A stretch of 64,000 bases of DNA, taken from assembly GCF_002760665.1 (NCBI RefSeq), contig NZ_PDOB01000017.1, forward strand, positions 31,734-95,733, given 5' to 3'. The translations under genes were made by a program, and so were the position numbers. This document shows, piece after piece, positions 26,375 through 34,696 of this stretch (positions within the stretch are counted from its first letter, which is position 1; every line of letters begins with the position of its first letter). This DNA is from Massilia psychrophila. GTDB taxonomy: Bacteria > Pseudomonadota > Gammaproteobacteria > Burkholderiales > Burkholderiaceae_D. The notes beneath the pieces were generated by a model that made no database searches, was not told the origin of the DNA, and worked only from the letters and a program-made list of their open reading frames with translations.

Positions 26375-28077
26375 TGCGCCGGCGCCGCCAACGGCCTGCC
26401 GCCGCATTGCCGGCACCGGCGACCTTGCTGGCACTGCTGACACTGCTGATACTGAGCGGCGCAGCCAGCCTCGCGCGCGCCGCCGACGTCATCGGCCCCA
26501 CCGTACAGCAGCCGAAGAACTGGACCGCCATTGCCATGTTCGCTGCCTTCGTCATCTTCACCCTGTTCATCACCCGCTGGGCCGCCAAGAGAACCCGGTC
26601 AGCCGCCGATTTCTATACCGCAGGCGGCGGCATCACCGGCTTTCAGAACGGGCTGGCGATTGCCGGCGACTACATGTCGGCCGCTTCTTTCCTCGGCATT
26701 TCCTCGGCCGTTTTCCTGAACGGTTACGACGGCCTGATCTATTCGATCGGCTTCTTGGTCGGCTGGCCGATCATCACCTTCCTGATGGCGGAGCGCTTGC
26801 GCAATCTTGGCCGCTTCACGTTCGCCGACGTCGCCGCCTACCGTTTCGCGCAAACCCCGATCCGCGCGTTCGCTGCATCCGGCACACTGGTCGTCGTCGC
26901 GTTCTACCTGATCGCCCAGATGGTCGGCGCCGGCCAGTTGATCAAGCTGCTGTTCGGCCTCGATTACTGGATCGCCGTCGTCATCGTCGGCACCCTGATG
27001 ATGGTGTACGTGCTGTTTGGCGGCATGACGGCCACCACCTGGGTGCAGATCATCAAGGCTGTCATGCTGCTTTCCGGCGCGACCTTCATGGCGCTGGCGG
27101 TGCTGGCGCAGTTTAATTTCAGCCCGGAGGCCTTGTTCGCCAAGGCGGTCGAGGTGCACCCGAAAGCGCAAACCATCATGGGGCCGGGTAACTTCATCAC
27201 CGATCCGATTTCGGCCATTTCGTTCGGCATGGCGCTGATGTTCGGCACCGCCGGGCTGCCGCACATCCTGATGCGTTTTTTCACCGTGCCAAGCGCGAAG
27301 GAAGCGCGTAAATCGGTGTTCTGGGCCACCACCTGGATCGGCTACTTTTATGTCCTTACCTTTATCATCGGCTTCGGCGCAATCGTCCTGGTCGGCACCA
27401 ACCAGGTTTTCATGGATGCGACCGGCAAACTGTTAGGCGGCAATAACATGGCGGCGATCCACCTTGCCACCGCAGTCGGCGGCAATGTCTTCCTCGGCTT
27501 CATGTCGGCAGTCGCCTTCGCCACCATCCTGGCAGTCGTTGCCGGGCTGACCTTGTCGGGCGCCTCGGCCGTTTCGCACGACCTGTACGCCACCGTCTTC
27601 AAGAAGGGAAATGCCACCAGCGCCAACGAATTGCAGGTATCGCGCCTGACCACGGTGGCGCTGGGGATTGTCGCAGTGGTGCTGGGCATCGTTTTCGAAA
27701 AACAGAACATCGCCTTCATGGTGTCGCTGGCGTTCGCGATCGCCGCATCGGCCAATTTCCCGGTACTGTTCATGTCGGTGTTGTGGAAGAACTGCACCAC
27801 GCGCGGCGCCACCATCGGCGGTTTCCTCGGCTTGTTCACCGCGGTTGGCCTGACCATCGTGTCCAAATCGGTCTGGGTCGATGTGTTCGGGTACAAGACC
27901 GCCATTTTCCCCTACGCCTCACCAGCGCTGTTCTCGATGACTGCCGGGTTTGTCGGGATCTGGCTGTTTTCCGTACTCGACAACAGCGATCGGGCGCGCA
28001 TCGACCGCCTAGGCTATGAGGCGCAGGAAGTTCGCTCCGAAACGGGGATCGGCGCCGTCACGAGTTCCGGCCATTAG
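26374..28077 (+). CDS. actP: Cation/acetate symporter ActP
   Basis: Protein of 567 residues of the sodium:solute symporter family, inner membrane, about 13 helices after an N-terminal signal ending near SLARAAD. Family blocks include [58 protein letters not shown] and [17 protein letters not shown]. It takes up acetate and other short carboxylates with sodium or protons. A strong GGAGG lies ahead of ATG 26374. In relatives an acetyl-CoA synthetase gene is often nearby; here an IS66 element begins 27 bases past the stop and no acs gene is in view. Confidence 0.92.
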   Translation: MRRRRQRPAAALPAPATLLALLTLLILSGAASLARAADVIGPTVQQPKNWTAIAMFAAFVIFTLFITRWAAKRTRSAADFYTAGGGITGFQNGLAIAGDYMSAASFLGISSAVFLNGYDGLIYSIGFLVGWPIITFLMAERLRNLGRFTFADVAAYRFAQTPIRAFAASGTLVVVAFYLIAQMVGAGQLIKLLFGLDYWIAVVIVGTLMMVYVLFGGMTATTWVQIIKAVMLLSGATFMALAVLAQFNFSPEALFAKAVEVHPKAQTIMGPGNFITDPISAISFGMALMFGTAGLPHILMRFFTVPSAKEARKSVFWATTWIGYFYVLTFIIGFGAIVLVGTNQVFMDATGKLLGGNNMAAIHLATAVGGNVFLGFMSAVAFATILAVVAGLTLSGASAVSHDLYATVFKKGNATSANELQVSRLTTVALGIVAVVLGIVFEKQNIAFMVSLAFAIAASANFPVLFMSVLWKNCTTRGATIGGFLGLFTAVGLTIVSKSVWVDVFGYKTAIFPYASPALFSMTAGFVGIWLFSVLDNSDRARIDRLGYEAQEVRSETGIGAVTSSGH

Positions 28078-28131
28078 TTGAAATGAAATATGCCTACGTT
28101 GACAGTAAGCGATCCATGAACCCCAGCCTGT

Positions 28132-29772
28132 TCAGCCAGGCATATCGCTGGTTAAATCCGGGGCATGCATATCCTTCACATTCCACGGCAGCAGCGCCTC
28201 GACGTCATCGACGGTTTTCGCGGCAGGCAAGTCACGCAGCACGCGCCGCAGCCACGTGTAAGGTTCAACGCCATTCGCCTTGGCCGTCTCCAGCACCGAG
28301 TAGATGACGGCACTGGCGTTGGCGCCGGCCACCGTATCGCTGAACAGCCATGCCTTGCGGCCGATGACGAACGGCCGGATCGCGTTCTCGGCGCGGTTGT
28401 TGTCGATCGGCAGGTCGCCGCGCTCCGTGTAACGCGTCAGGCGCGGCCAGTCATCACGCAGGTACGACAGCGCCGTGCCGAGCGCGCTCTTCGGCGTTAC
28501 GCCCGGCAGCGTCTTGTCGAGCCAGATGCGCAGCGCCGCCAGCGCCGGCACGCTGAGGGTTTGCCGTGCCAGCAGGCGCGCATCGTCGCCAGTGTCCTTG
28601 TGGTTACGCTCGACTCCGTACAGCTTGCCGATCAGTGCGACGGCCTCGTCGGCGAGCCCGCGCCGGCCTTTCGGCTGCACCTTGACGGCCTCGACGAACC
28701 GGCGGCGAACGTGGGCCCAGCAGATCAACTGGTCAATGCCGTCGGTGCGCATCAGCTCGCTATAGCCGCTGTAGCCGTCGGTCATCACGTACCCCCGGTA
28801 GTCGTGCAGCAGGCGCACCGGCACCTGCCCGCCGCGGCTCGCATCGTAGTCGAACACCACCACCGGCCGCCCCGGCGGTCCGCCCGTCTGCACCCACATG
28901 TAGCTGTTCGAGGTCGGCGCCTTGCCGGCTTCCTTAAGCACCTGCACGACCGTTTCGTCGACGTGCAGGAACGCGCCCTCCAACAAGGCGTCGCGCATCA
29001 GGTTCAGCAGCGGCTGCAGCACGCCGGCCGCGCATATGACCCAGCGCGCCAGCGTCTGGCGCGGCCCCGTCACACCGTGGCGGGCCAGCACGGACTCGAA
29101 GCGGGCCAGCGGCAGGCCGTCGATGAATTTAACTACCAGCAGCATGGCCAGCAGGTCGGCGCTGGCGTTACTCTTGGGCAGAGGCTGCGGCGGCAGGGGC
29201 GCGGTGATCGGCGCGTGCGCGCTGCCCGGGCAGCCATAGCGCTTGCGGATATGACGCAGCACGCGCACCTGCATCGGCACCAGGTCGAGCTGCTCGCTGA
29301 CGTCCTCGCCGATCGCCACCATCAGCGTGCCGCACGGGCAGGTGCGCTCGGCCGCAGGCACGTAATGCACAACATCGACGCGTGCCAACCCGGACGGCAA
29401 CGGGCCGCGCTTGCCCCGTCCCGGCTTGTTGTCGGCCTTGCCGTCGCCCTTGGTGGCCGGCGGCAGCGGCGCCACGTCTTGCGACGCGTCGCTGCCGGCG
29501 GCCAGGTCCTCGGCTTCGTCGAACAACCGACCCTGGCTTGATGCCTGCTCCGAGCTGGCGCCGAACATACGGTGGCGCGCTAGGATGAACTGCTCCATCA
29601 TGTGCTGCATATGACTTAGCGCTTGTGTCTTGACGTCGTTATGCGCGGCGATGACCGAGTGCAGCAACGCCGTCAGCGCCGCCGCGTCGGTCAGCAACAC
29701 GGCCGGCAACGCCAGCTCGGGCAGACTGTAGCGCGGTGGCAGATTGGTCGGTTTGACGGTGGCGTAAGGCAT
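28132..29772 (-). CDS. tnpC: IS66 transposase TnpC
   Basis: DDE transposase of about 546 residues. N-terminal coiled region with MFGASSEQ, a zinc-finger-like segment CPCGTLM with RKRYGCPG, and the catalytic core: HVDETVVQVL (first Asp), DGYSGYSELM (second Asp) and NNRAENAIRPFVIGRKAWLF (Glu). The C-terminal tail continues past the core as in other IS66 TnpC proteins. The start is taken at ATG 29772; a TTG 15 bases upstream is in frame. Probably active. Confidence 0.92.
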   Translation of the reverse strand: MPYATVKPTNLPPRYSLPELALPAVLLTDAAALTALLHSVIAAHNDVKTQALSHMQHMMEQFILARHRMFGASSEQASSQGRLFDEAEDLAAGSDASQDVAPLPPATKGDGKADNKPGRGKRGPLPSGLARVDVVHYVPAAERTCPCGTLMVAIGEDVSEQLDLVPMQVRVLRHIRKRYGCPGSAHAPITAPLPPQPLPKSNASADLLAMLLVVKFIDGLPLARFESVLARHGVTGPRQTLARWVICAAGVLQPLLNLMRDALLEGAFLHVDETVVQVLKEAGKAPTSNSYMWVQTGGPPGRPVVVFDYDASRGGQVPVRLLHDYRGYVMTDGYSGYSELMRTDGIDQLICWAHVRRRFVEAVKVQPKGRRGLADEAVALIGKLYGVERNHKDTGDDARLLARQTLSVPALAALRIWLDKTLPGVTPKSALGTALSYLRDDWPRLTRYTERGDLPIDNNRAENAIRPFVIGRKAWLFSDTVAGANASAVIYSVLETAKANGVEPYTWLRRVLRDLPAAKTVDDVEALLPWNVKDMHAPDLTSDMPG

Positions 29773-29793
29773 GCCGTAGTTTACCAAATTCCC

Positions 29794-30150
29794 CTATGAA
29801 ACAGAACCGAAATGTAGCGTTTTATGGGGTGGCTTCTGCCATAAATTGAAGCCCTCCAGCAGCCACTCGAACTGCTGCAGCGTGACCCCTTGCGTGGCGC
29901 CGTCGACAGCACGCGGCCAGGCGAATTTCTCGGCCTCGAGGCGCTTGAGCCACAGGCAGAAACCGTTGCGGTGCCAGTACAGCACCTTGATCGTGTTGCG
30001 GTCGCGGTTGACAAACACGTACAGCGCGCTGCCGAACGGAACGAGTCCCAGCGCCTGCTCGACGAGTACCGACAGGCCGCCGATCGACTTGCGGAAGTCG
30101 ACCGGCTCGCGGCATAAAAACACCTGGTCGATGCGGCAGCCCGGGTGCAT
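29794..30150 (-). CDS. tnpB: IS66 accessory protein TnpB
   Basis: Protein of 118 residues of the IS66 Orf2 family. It has VDFRKSIGGLSVLVEQALGL, ALYVFVNRDRNTIKVLYWHR and WPRAVDGATQGVTLQQFEWL, all typical. It is needed with TnpA for IS66 transposition, although its biochemical role is unclear. Its ATG overlaps the tnpA stop as TGATG. Confidence 0.92.
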   Translation of the reverse strand: MHPGCRIDQVFLCREPVDFRKSIGGLSVLVEQALGLVPFGSALYVFVNRDRNTIKVLYWHRNGFCLWLKRLEAEKFAWPRAVDGATQGVTLQQFEWLLEGFNLWQKPPHKTLHFGSVS

Positions 30151-30482
30151 CAGCGCGCTCCCGCGTAGGCTTGGTCGAAGGCCAGCAGCCACGTCGCCGA
30201 TGGTAGCGCCGCCAGCTCCAGACGCAGGCCGCAGCGCAGCACCAGTGTGCACGGGCCCGTTGGTGCGCCTGCCGCCACGTCCATCACGCGCAGTGCGACG
30301 AACTTGCCCGCCGGACCGCCGCCGCCATCGTCGTTGACTGCGGCGGCCAGCTTCAACTTACGCTGCCAGTAATACAGCGACGCCAGCGTCAGCCCGTGCC
30401 GCCGCGCATACACGCTCGCCGCACTGCCTTCGCGGCGGCATGCCTCGACGTGTGAAATCCAGAAGTCGGTGTTGCCTTCCAT
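30150..30482 (-). CDS. tnpA: IS66 accessory protein TnpA
   Basis: Protein of 110 residues with the N-terminal helix-turn-helix FWISHVEACRREGSAASVYA and LASLYYWQRKLK of IS66 TnpA. It is the first gene of the tnpABC operon of copy A. Confidence 0.9.
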   Translation of the reverse strand: MEGNTDFWISHVEACRREGSAASVYARRHGLTLASLYYWQRKLKLAAAVNDDGGGGPAGKFVALRVMDVAAGAPTGPCTLVLRCGLRLELAALPSATWLLAFDQAYAGAR

Positions 30483-30585
30483 GCTTGCTCCCGTTCAAAT
30501 TGAAACGGCAAGCATGCGGAAATCGGGATCAAGCTACAAGGCTGTGGTTCATGGATCGCTTACCGTTGACAGGCCAATCTAGACC

Positions 30586-30747
30586 CTATTGCGTTGAAAA
30601 AGTTTCGAGGCAACTATTTAAGCATGTTTTTAAAGGTATCAAACGTCCGACCGGCCGGTGAACTTTCAATGTAGGCAGTTTTGGACAGTCGAGGTAACAA
30701 TTGTTTGTATCCTGCACGCAAAGGAACCGAGTTTTTCAATGCAATAG
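30586..30747. mobile_element. 162-bp MITE, copy 1
   Basis: Non-coding element bounded by 16-bp imperfect terminal inverted repeats, CTATTGCGTTGAAAAA on the left and CTATTGCATTGAAAAA (reverse complement) on the right. It agrees at 157 of 162 positions with copy 2 at 32188-32349. Its ends match those of the IS1182-like element at 32484-36386, so that transposase probably moved it. Flanking ACC on both sides may be a short target repeat. Confidence 0.8.
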
Positions 30748-30823
30748 ACCCCATTGCGGACATTCCAGACTGGGTTTCGGTGCCCAAAGCGTTCTTACAT
30801 GGAGCGCGGATTGCGCGGGAAAT

Positions 30824-30985
30824 ATGTTCAACGGGCTACGGAGGGCGATGGCGCGCATCGAAGTCGACCGCTATGGCTGGGACGGGGTGGGCAATATGCT
30901 TTTGCTGATGAGCACCGAGTTATTCCTGTCCAGCGGCGATGTATGGACGGTGCCCAGCAAATACCTGCTAGCTGCCAAGATATAA
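30824..30985 (+). pseudogene. Possible 3' fragment of an unidentified gene
   Basis: Frame reading MFNGLRRAMARIEVDRYGWD then MLLLMSTELFLSSGDVWTVP to a TAA stop. It looks protein-like but matches no family I recognise and has no ribosome site. It could be the tail of a gene cut by the adjacent MITE and IS insertions. Confidence 0.2.
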
Positions 30986-31099
30986 TTTTTACAAGATTTC
31001 TATGAAATAATATAAATCCTGTCGAAAAATCTTACAGTTGGGAATTACAATGTCGCTAGTTAAACCATAAGTAATTGATTTTCATAGAAATTAAATTTC

Positions 31100-31115
31100 T
31101 GGCATGGGTTTTGCT
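31100..31115 (+). promoter_or_regulatory. Sigma-54 (-24/-12) promoter of the PEP-CTERM gene
   Basis: TGGCATGGGTTTTGCT fits the sigma-54 consensus TGGCAC-N5-TTGCW with a single change. It lies 37 bases before the start codon, giving a leader of about 25 bases. A CTGT-N11-ACAG half-palindrome near 31019-31037 could be an enhancer-protein site. PEP-CTERM genes are often under RpoN with PrsK/PrsR. Confidence 0.65.
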
Positions 31116-31152
31116 TTATAGGAAATAAATCTAAACCACAATGGGATACACC

Positions 31153-31794
31153 ATGAACCTGAAGCTGATCATTGCTGCAATCGCCGTCATCTCCGCCAGT
31201 GCTGCCAACGCTAACATCATCATTAACGGCAATTTCGAAGCAGGTAGCCTGGCTGGATGGACGGCGTTGAATAATGTGCAAATCGTCCACGATGACGGAG
31301 TCTCTCCCAATAATTTCTACCAAGGCGCAGGCAATTCGCAGAACGGCGACTGGGCGGCCTTGTTTAACACGGGCAAGTCAACCCCGAATGGTATCTTGTC
31401 GCAATCGTTCGCAACGACAATCGGCAAAACGTATCAAGTGGTGTTTGAGTTTGGCGTGACCAAACCGGGCAGCGCGAAGGGCGAGCAGAATTTGATGGCG
31501 ACGGTCTCGGGTACGGGCGCAAATCCCCTGTTCTCGAAAACGTTTAACGACACAAATCCAAACACCATTTTGAAGACATTTTCGTTCGACTTTGTCGCCA
31601 ATAGCGTTAGTTCGACATTGAAGTTTTCCGATCTTGCCGCCAACGGCACCGATGTATTCGCAGGCTTGCTGGACAACGTCATGGTCGACGAAGTGAGCGC
31701 TCCTGCAGCTGCCGTACCGGAGCCAGCTTCCCTGGGCCTGTTCGGGCTCGGCATGGCTGGACTTGCCGCGTTGCGCCGCAAGCGTTCCGCCTAA
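31153..31794 (+). CDS. PEP-CTERM sorting domain exported protein
   Basis: Protein of 213 residues. Signal peptide MNLKLIIAAIAVISASAANA is followed by a beta-rich domain beginning NIIINGNFEAGSLAGW, like DUF642 or carbohydrate-binding modules. The C-terminal sorting signal is VPEPASLGLFGLGMAGLAAL then RRKRSA, recognised by exosortase/EpsH-type systems, which cut it and hand the protein to the cell surface or extracellular matrix. Its base composition is lower in GC than that of its neighbours. ATG 31153 is preferred to ATG 31141 because it matches the signal peptide. A sigma-54 promoter precedes it and a strong terminator follows. It is isolated between two MITE copies. Confidence 0.85.
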   Translation: MNLKLIIAAIAVISASAANANIIINGNFEAGSLAGWTALNNVQIVHDDGVSPNNFYQGAGNSQNGDWAALFNTGKSTPNGILSQSFATTIGKTYQVVFEFGVTKPGSAKGEQNLMATVSGTGANPLFSKTFNDTNPNTILKTFSFDFVANSVSSTLKFSDLAANGTDVFAGLLDNVMVDEVSAPAAAVPEPASLGLFGLGMAGLAALRRKRSA

Positions 31795-31821
31795 ACGCAG
31801 CTGTCGGCGTCGGAATTATGG

Positions 31822-31853
31822 AAAAGCCGTCGTGATTACGACGGCTTTTTTAC
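31822..31853 (+). terminator. Rho-independent terminator of the PEP-CTERM gene
   Basis: A perfect 12-bp stem AAAAGCCGTCGT/ACGACGGCTTTT with a four-base loop GATT is followed by a T run. It starts 27 bases past the stop. Confidence 0.9.
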
Positions 31854-32187
31854 GTGCGCCCAGCATGGGCGCACTCTTGTGGGTGAAAGTCCCGCCGCAA
31901 GCTGACCACAGCGAGCGAAGTGAAGCGCAACTGTGAAAGGCGACCGACCGTGGAGAGGAAGCGTGGAGCGAAACTGAAAGTGAGCCAGGAAACGGCTGAC
32001 GAAGCACTTCTCGCAGCGACTATGTCGGCTGAGCGCTCTCGTCGCCGCTTACGCATCTGGACTATACCTCGGTCCCCTGCAGTTGTTGAGGCGAGCTTGT
32101 CAAGCCTGTCTCCTGTAGAAATCGAACGAACTTACAAGCTCAACAATTAGGCCTTTGTCCGCCCAACTAAAAACGGCTGCATCGGGT
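31854..32187 (+). ncRNA. Probable group II intron, 5' fragment
   Basis: The sequence starts GTGCGCCCAGCATGGGCGCA, matching the GUGYG 5' end of bacterial group II introns with the first hairpin of domain I, followed by GTGGGTGAAAGTCCC and further GNRA-like hairpins. It begins directly after the terminator T run, the kind of site used by class C introns. No reverse transcriptase frame and no 3' domains V/VI are visible before the MITE at 32188, so it is a truncated, immobile piece. The exact 3' limit is uncertain. Confidence 0.5.
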
Positions 32188-32349
32188 CTATTGCGTTGAA
32201 AAAGTTTCGAGGCAACTATTTAAACATGTTTTTAGAGGTATCAAACGTCCGACCGGCCGGTGATCTTTCAATGTAGGCAGTTCTGGACAGTCGAGGTAAC
32301 GATTGTTTGTATCCTGCACGCAAAGGAACCGAGTTTTTCAATGCAATAG
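32188..32349. mobile_element. 162-bp MITE, copy 2
   Basis: Same length and orientation as copy 1 at 30586-30747, with five base differences. Ends are CTATTGCGTTGAAAAA and TTTTTCAATGCAATAG. It is inserted in or at the edge of the intron fragment. GT occurs on both flanks. Confidence 0.8.
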
Positions 32350-32566
32350 GTCGGTTGCGGCCTGTGTACTGGTGAAGTCGAGCGAGCCGGAGCAGATCGA
32401 GCCTCGCGAGACAAACTTTACGGTCTGCAAATCTTACACTTCTTGCCCAATTTTTTCCAAAATTGTGAATGACTGCTCTTGGCCTATTGCGTTGAAAAAC
32501 TCCCCTTGATGATCGCCCCGCCATGGCCCACCGTGATCTAAATTACGGCACAGGGCGGAGGCTGCG

Positions 32567-33924
32567 ATGATAGGACGTCAGGCAACGAAGCGGGAGCTGT
32601 TCGTCATGATCAGTTTAGATGAGTACGTTCCCGAAGACCATCTCTTGCGGGCGGTGGACCGGTACCTCGACCTGAGCGAGTTTCGGCTGTGCCTGGCAGA
32701 TTCATACAGCCATACAGATCGACCATCGATCGATCCCGAACTGATGGCGCGCATGCTGATCATTGGCTACTGCTACGGCATCCGGTCGGAACGCCGCTTG
32801 TGCGAGGAAGTGGGCATGAACCTCGCTTATCGCTGGTTCTGCCGTCTCGGCCTGAAAGACAAGGTCCCGGATCACTCGAGCTTTTCAAAAAATCGGCACG
32901 GCCGGTTTCGTGACCACGACGCTTTTCGCCAGCTGTTCGATATTGTGCTTCGACGCTGCATGGCCGAAGGCCTGGTGCAGGGCGAAGGATTTGCCACCGA
33001 CGCCAGCATGATCGAGGCTGACGCCCAACGCCACCGCTCCCGTCCAGGCGAGCTCGGCATCAATTGGGGCGATCCGGAGCAGGCAAGGCGGCCAGTGCGA
33101 GAGTATCTAGCTGCGTTGGAGCAGGCCAATCCAGTGCCTGCGCCGCCGAAAAGAGTTTCCCTGACCGATCCGGCTTCAACCTGGACTGCGGCCGCCGGCG
33201 GGCCGGCTATCTTCGCCTACTCGACGAACTACCTGATCGATTTGAAAGCGGGGGTGATTGTCGATGTCGAGGGATCGGCCGTGAACAAAACTGCCGAAGT
33301 CGAAGCCACCAAAACGATGATCGATCGCGTCGAGGAAAAATTCGCCATCAAGCCGCAACGCCTGGTGGGCGACACCAATTACGGTGTTGCTGAGATGCTG
33401 GGCTGGCTGGTGGACCAGAAAAAGATCGCTCCACACGTTCCGGTATGGGATAAATCCGAGCATCACGACGGCACTTTCAGCCGCAGCGATTTCATCTTTG
33501 ATAGCGACAACAACTGCTATATATGCCTGCCGGTAAATACCTGCAACCGGCTCAGCGTGATCAGAAGAAAAACCCGTTTCGCTATCGCGCCAGTCTGTAT
33601 GACTGCAAGCCATGCGACCTTAAACCGAAGTGCTGCCCCAACATGGCCATCCGTAAAATCGACCGCAGTCCGCATGAGCTTGCACGTGACGTCGCTCGCG
33701 CCATCGGCAAGACAGAGGCGTATTGCCAATCACGTCGCGAGCGAAAGAAGGTGGAGATGCTGTTTGCCCACCTCAAACGCATCCTCAAACTCAGGCAATT
33801 GCGCTTGCGCGGGCCCAGCGGTGCACATGACGAGTTTCTGCTGGCGGCAACGGCGCAAAATCTTCGACGAATGGCCAAAAAACTGCTTCTGCCGAAACAA
33901 GACATGAAACCAGTCATGAGTTAA
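32567..33924 (+). pseudogene. IS1182-like transposase, frameshifted
   Basis: DDE transposase of about 450 residues if read through. The first frame starts MIGRQATKRELFVMISLDEY, contains a DUF772-type domain with GIRSERRLCEEV, RWFCRLGLKDKVPDHSSFSK and GFATDASMIEADAQ (first Asp). It continues to VGDTNYGVAEML (second Asp) and FDSDNNCYIC. At about 33520 the reading must shift by -1 to continue as PAGKYLQPAQRDQKKNPFRY and the Glu-bearing RRERKKVEMLFAHLKRIL. The site TATATATGCC is not a classic slippery heptamer, so a mutation is likelier than programmed shifting. Confidence 0.75.
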
Positions 33925-34032
33925 GCGGACCTAGCATGGGCTACTCCGTTCATCTGTAAGCGTCCAGCCGACTCACCTTCAAAGTTTTAAATGATCTGAC
34001 CATACTTCGATTTTTTTGAATCGGAGATGCGA

Positions 34033-34329
34033 ATGGAGAACGACGAGAAAGCGGTACTGTGGCGAGAGCGCGTTGCGCAATGGCGCGCAAGTGGGCGGTC
34101 GCAACGGGCATTCGCGCTCGACCAAGGCTATCCGCAGCGCCAACTCAACTATTGGGCGCGACGCCTGGCCGCGCAGGACGCTACGCCGGCGCTGCTGCCG
34201 GTGGCGATCAAGCGTGCCGTGAGCGCTGCGCCGGCAATGAGCCTGCGCAGCCCCAGCGGGTGGACCGTGATGCTACCGCCCGAGTTGCCAACGAGTTGGG
34301 TGGCAGAGCTGCTGCGCGGCCTGGCATGA
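34033..34329 (+). CDS. tnpA: IS66 accessory protein TnpA (copy B)
   Basis: Protein of 98 residues: MENDEKAVLWRERVAQWRAS, then SQRAFALDQGYPQRQLNYWA, the IS66 TnpA helix-turn-helix. ATG 34033 is chosen because GGAG lies six bases upstream; ATG 34027 would be directly against it. The stop overlaps tnpB as ATGA. Confidence 0.85.
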   Translation: MENDEKAVLWRERVAQWRASGRSQRAFALDQGYPQRQLNYWARRLAAQDATPALLPVAIKRAVSAAPAMSLRSPSGWTVMLPPELPTSWVAELLRGLA

Positions 34330-34667
34330 AGCTGCAGGCAGAATCGGTCTGGCTGGCCACGCAGCCGGTGGACATGCGCATCGGCGCCGAGGGACTTTCT
34401 CTGCATGTGCAACAGGTGCTGGGGCGTGCGCCGTGTGACGGCACCGCTTACGTGTTCAGCAACCGCCGCCATACCCGGCTCAAGGTGGTGTGTTGGGATA
34501 GCAATGGCGTGTGGCTGTGCCAACGCCGCCTGCATCGCGGCCAGTTCGTCTGGCCGCAGGCGGGCGATGCCACCTGGGCACTGACCGATGCGCAGTGGCA
34601 GTGGTTGATCGCAGGCGTCGACTGGCAGCGCTTGACGGCAGAGCCCCCCGCACATTGGCAGTTGTAA
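34326..34667 (+). CDS. tnpB: IS66 accessory protein TnpB (copy B)
   Basis: Protein of 113 residues, IS66 Orf2 family: VDMRIGAEGLSLHVQQVLG, AYVFSNRRHTRLKVVCWDSN and FVWPQAGDATWALTDAQWQW. It overlaps tnpA by four bases. Confidence 0.9.
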   Translation: MKLQAESVWLATQPVDMRIGAEGLSLHVQQVLGRAPCDGTAYVFSNRRHTRLKVVCWDSNGVWLCQRRLHRGQFVWPQAGDATWALTDAQWQWLIAGVDWQRLTAEPPAHWQL

Positions 34668-34696
34668 ACGTCGCTCGGCTCGGTTAACATTGAGCC

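Larger units (their letters stand above)
28105..30563 (-). mobile_element. Complete IS66 family element (copy A)
   Basis: The element is 2459 bp. Its ends are 24-bp inverted repeats starting GTAAGCGATCCATGAACC, differing at one base, the IS66 hallmark GTAAGCG. It is flanked by a perfect 8-bp target duplication CGTTGACA at 28097-28104 and 30564-30571. It carries tnpA, tnpB and tnpC on the minus strand without visible damage, so it may still be mobile. The target lies just beyond actP. Confidence 0.95.

Noticed and set aside
28165..29541. Plus-strand frame of 458 codons
   Set aside because: Antisense to IS66 tnpC with no recognisable domain.
31920..32150. Plus-strand ORF of 76 codons
   Set aside because: It lies inside the probable group II intron fragment and is better explained as structured RNA.
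33505..33540. Programmed -1 frameshifting in the IS1182-like transposase
   Set aside because: TATATATGCC is not a known slippery heptamer and related transposases are usually single-frame; kept only as a test in the findings.
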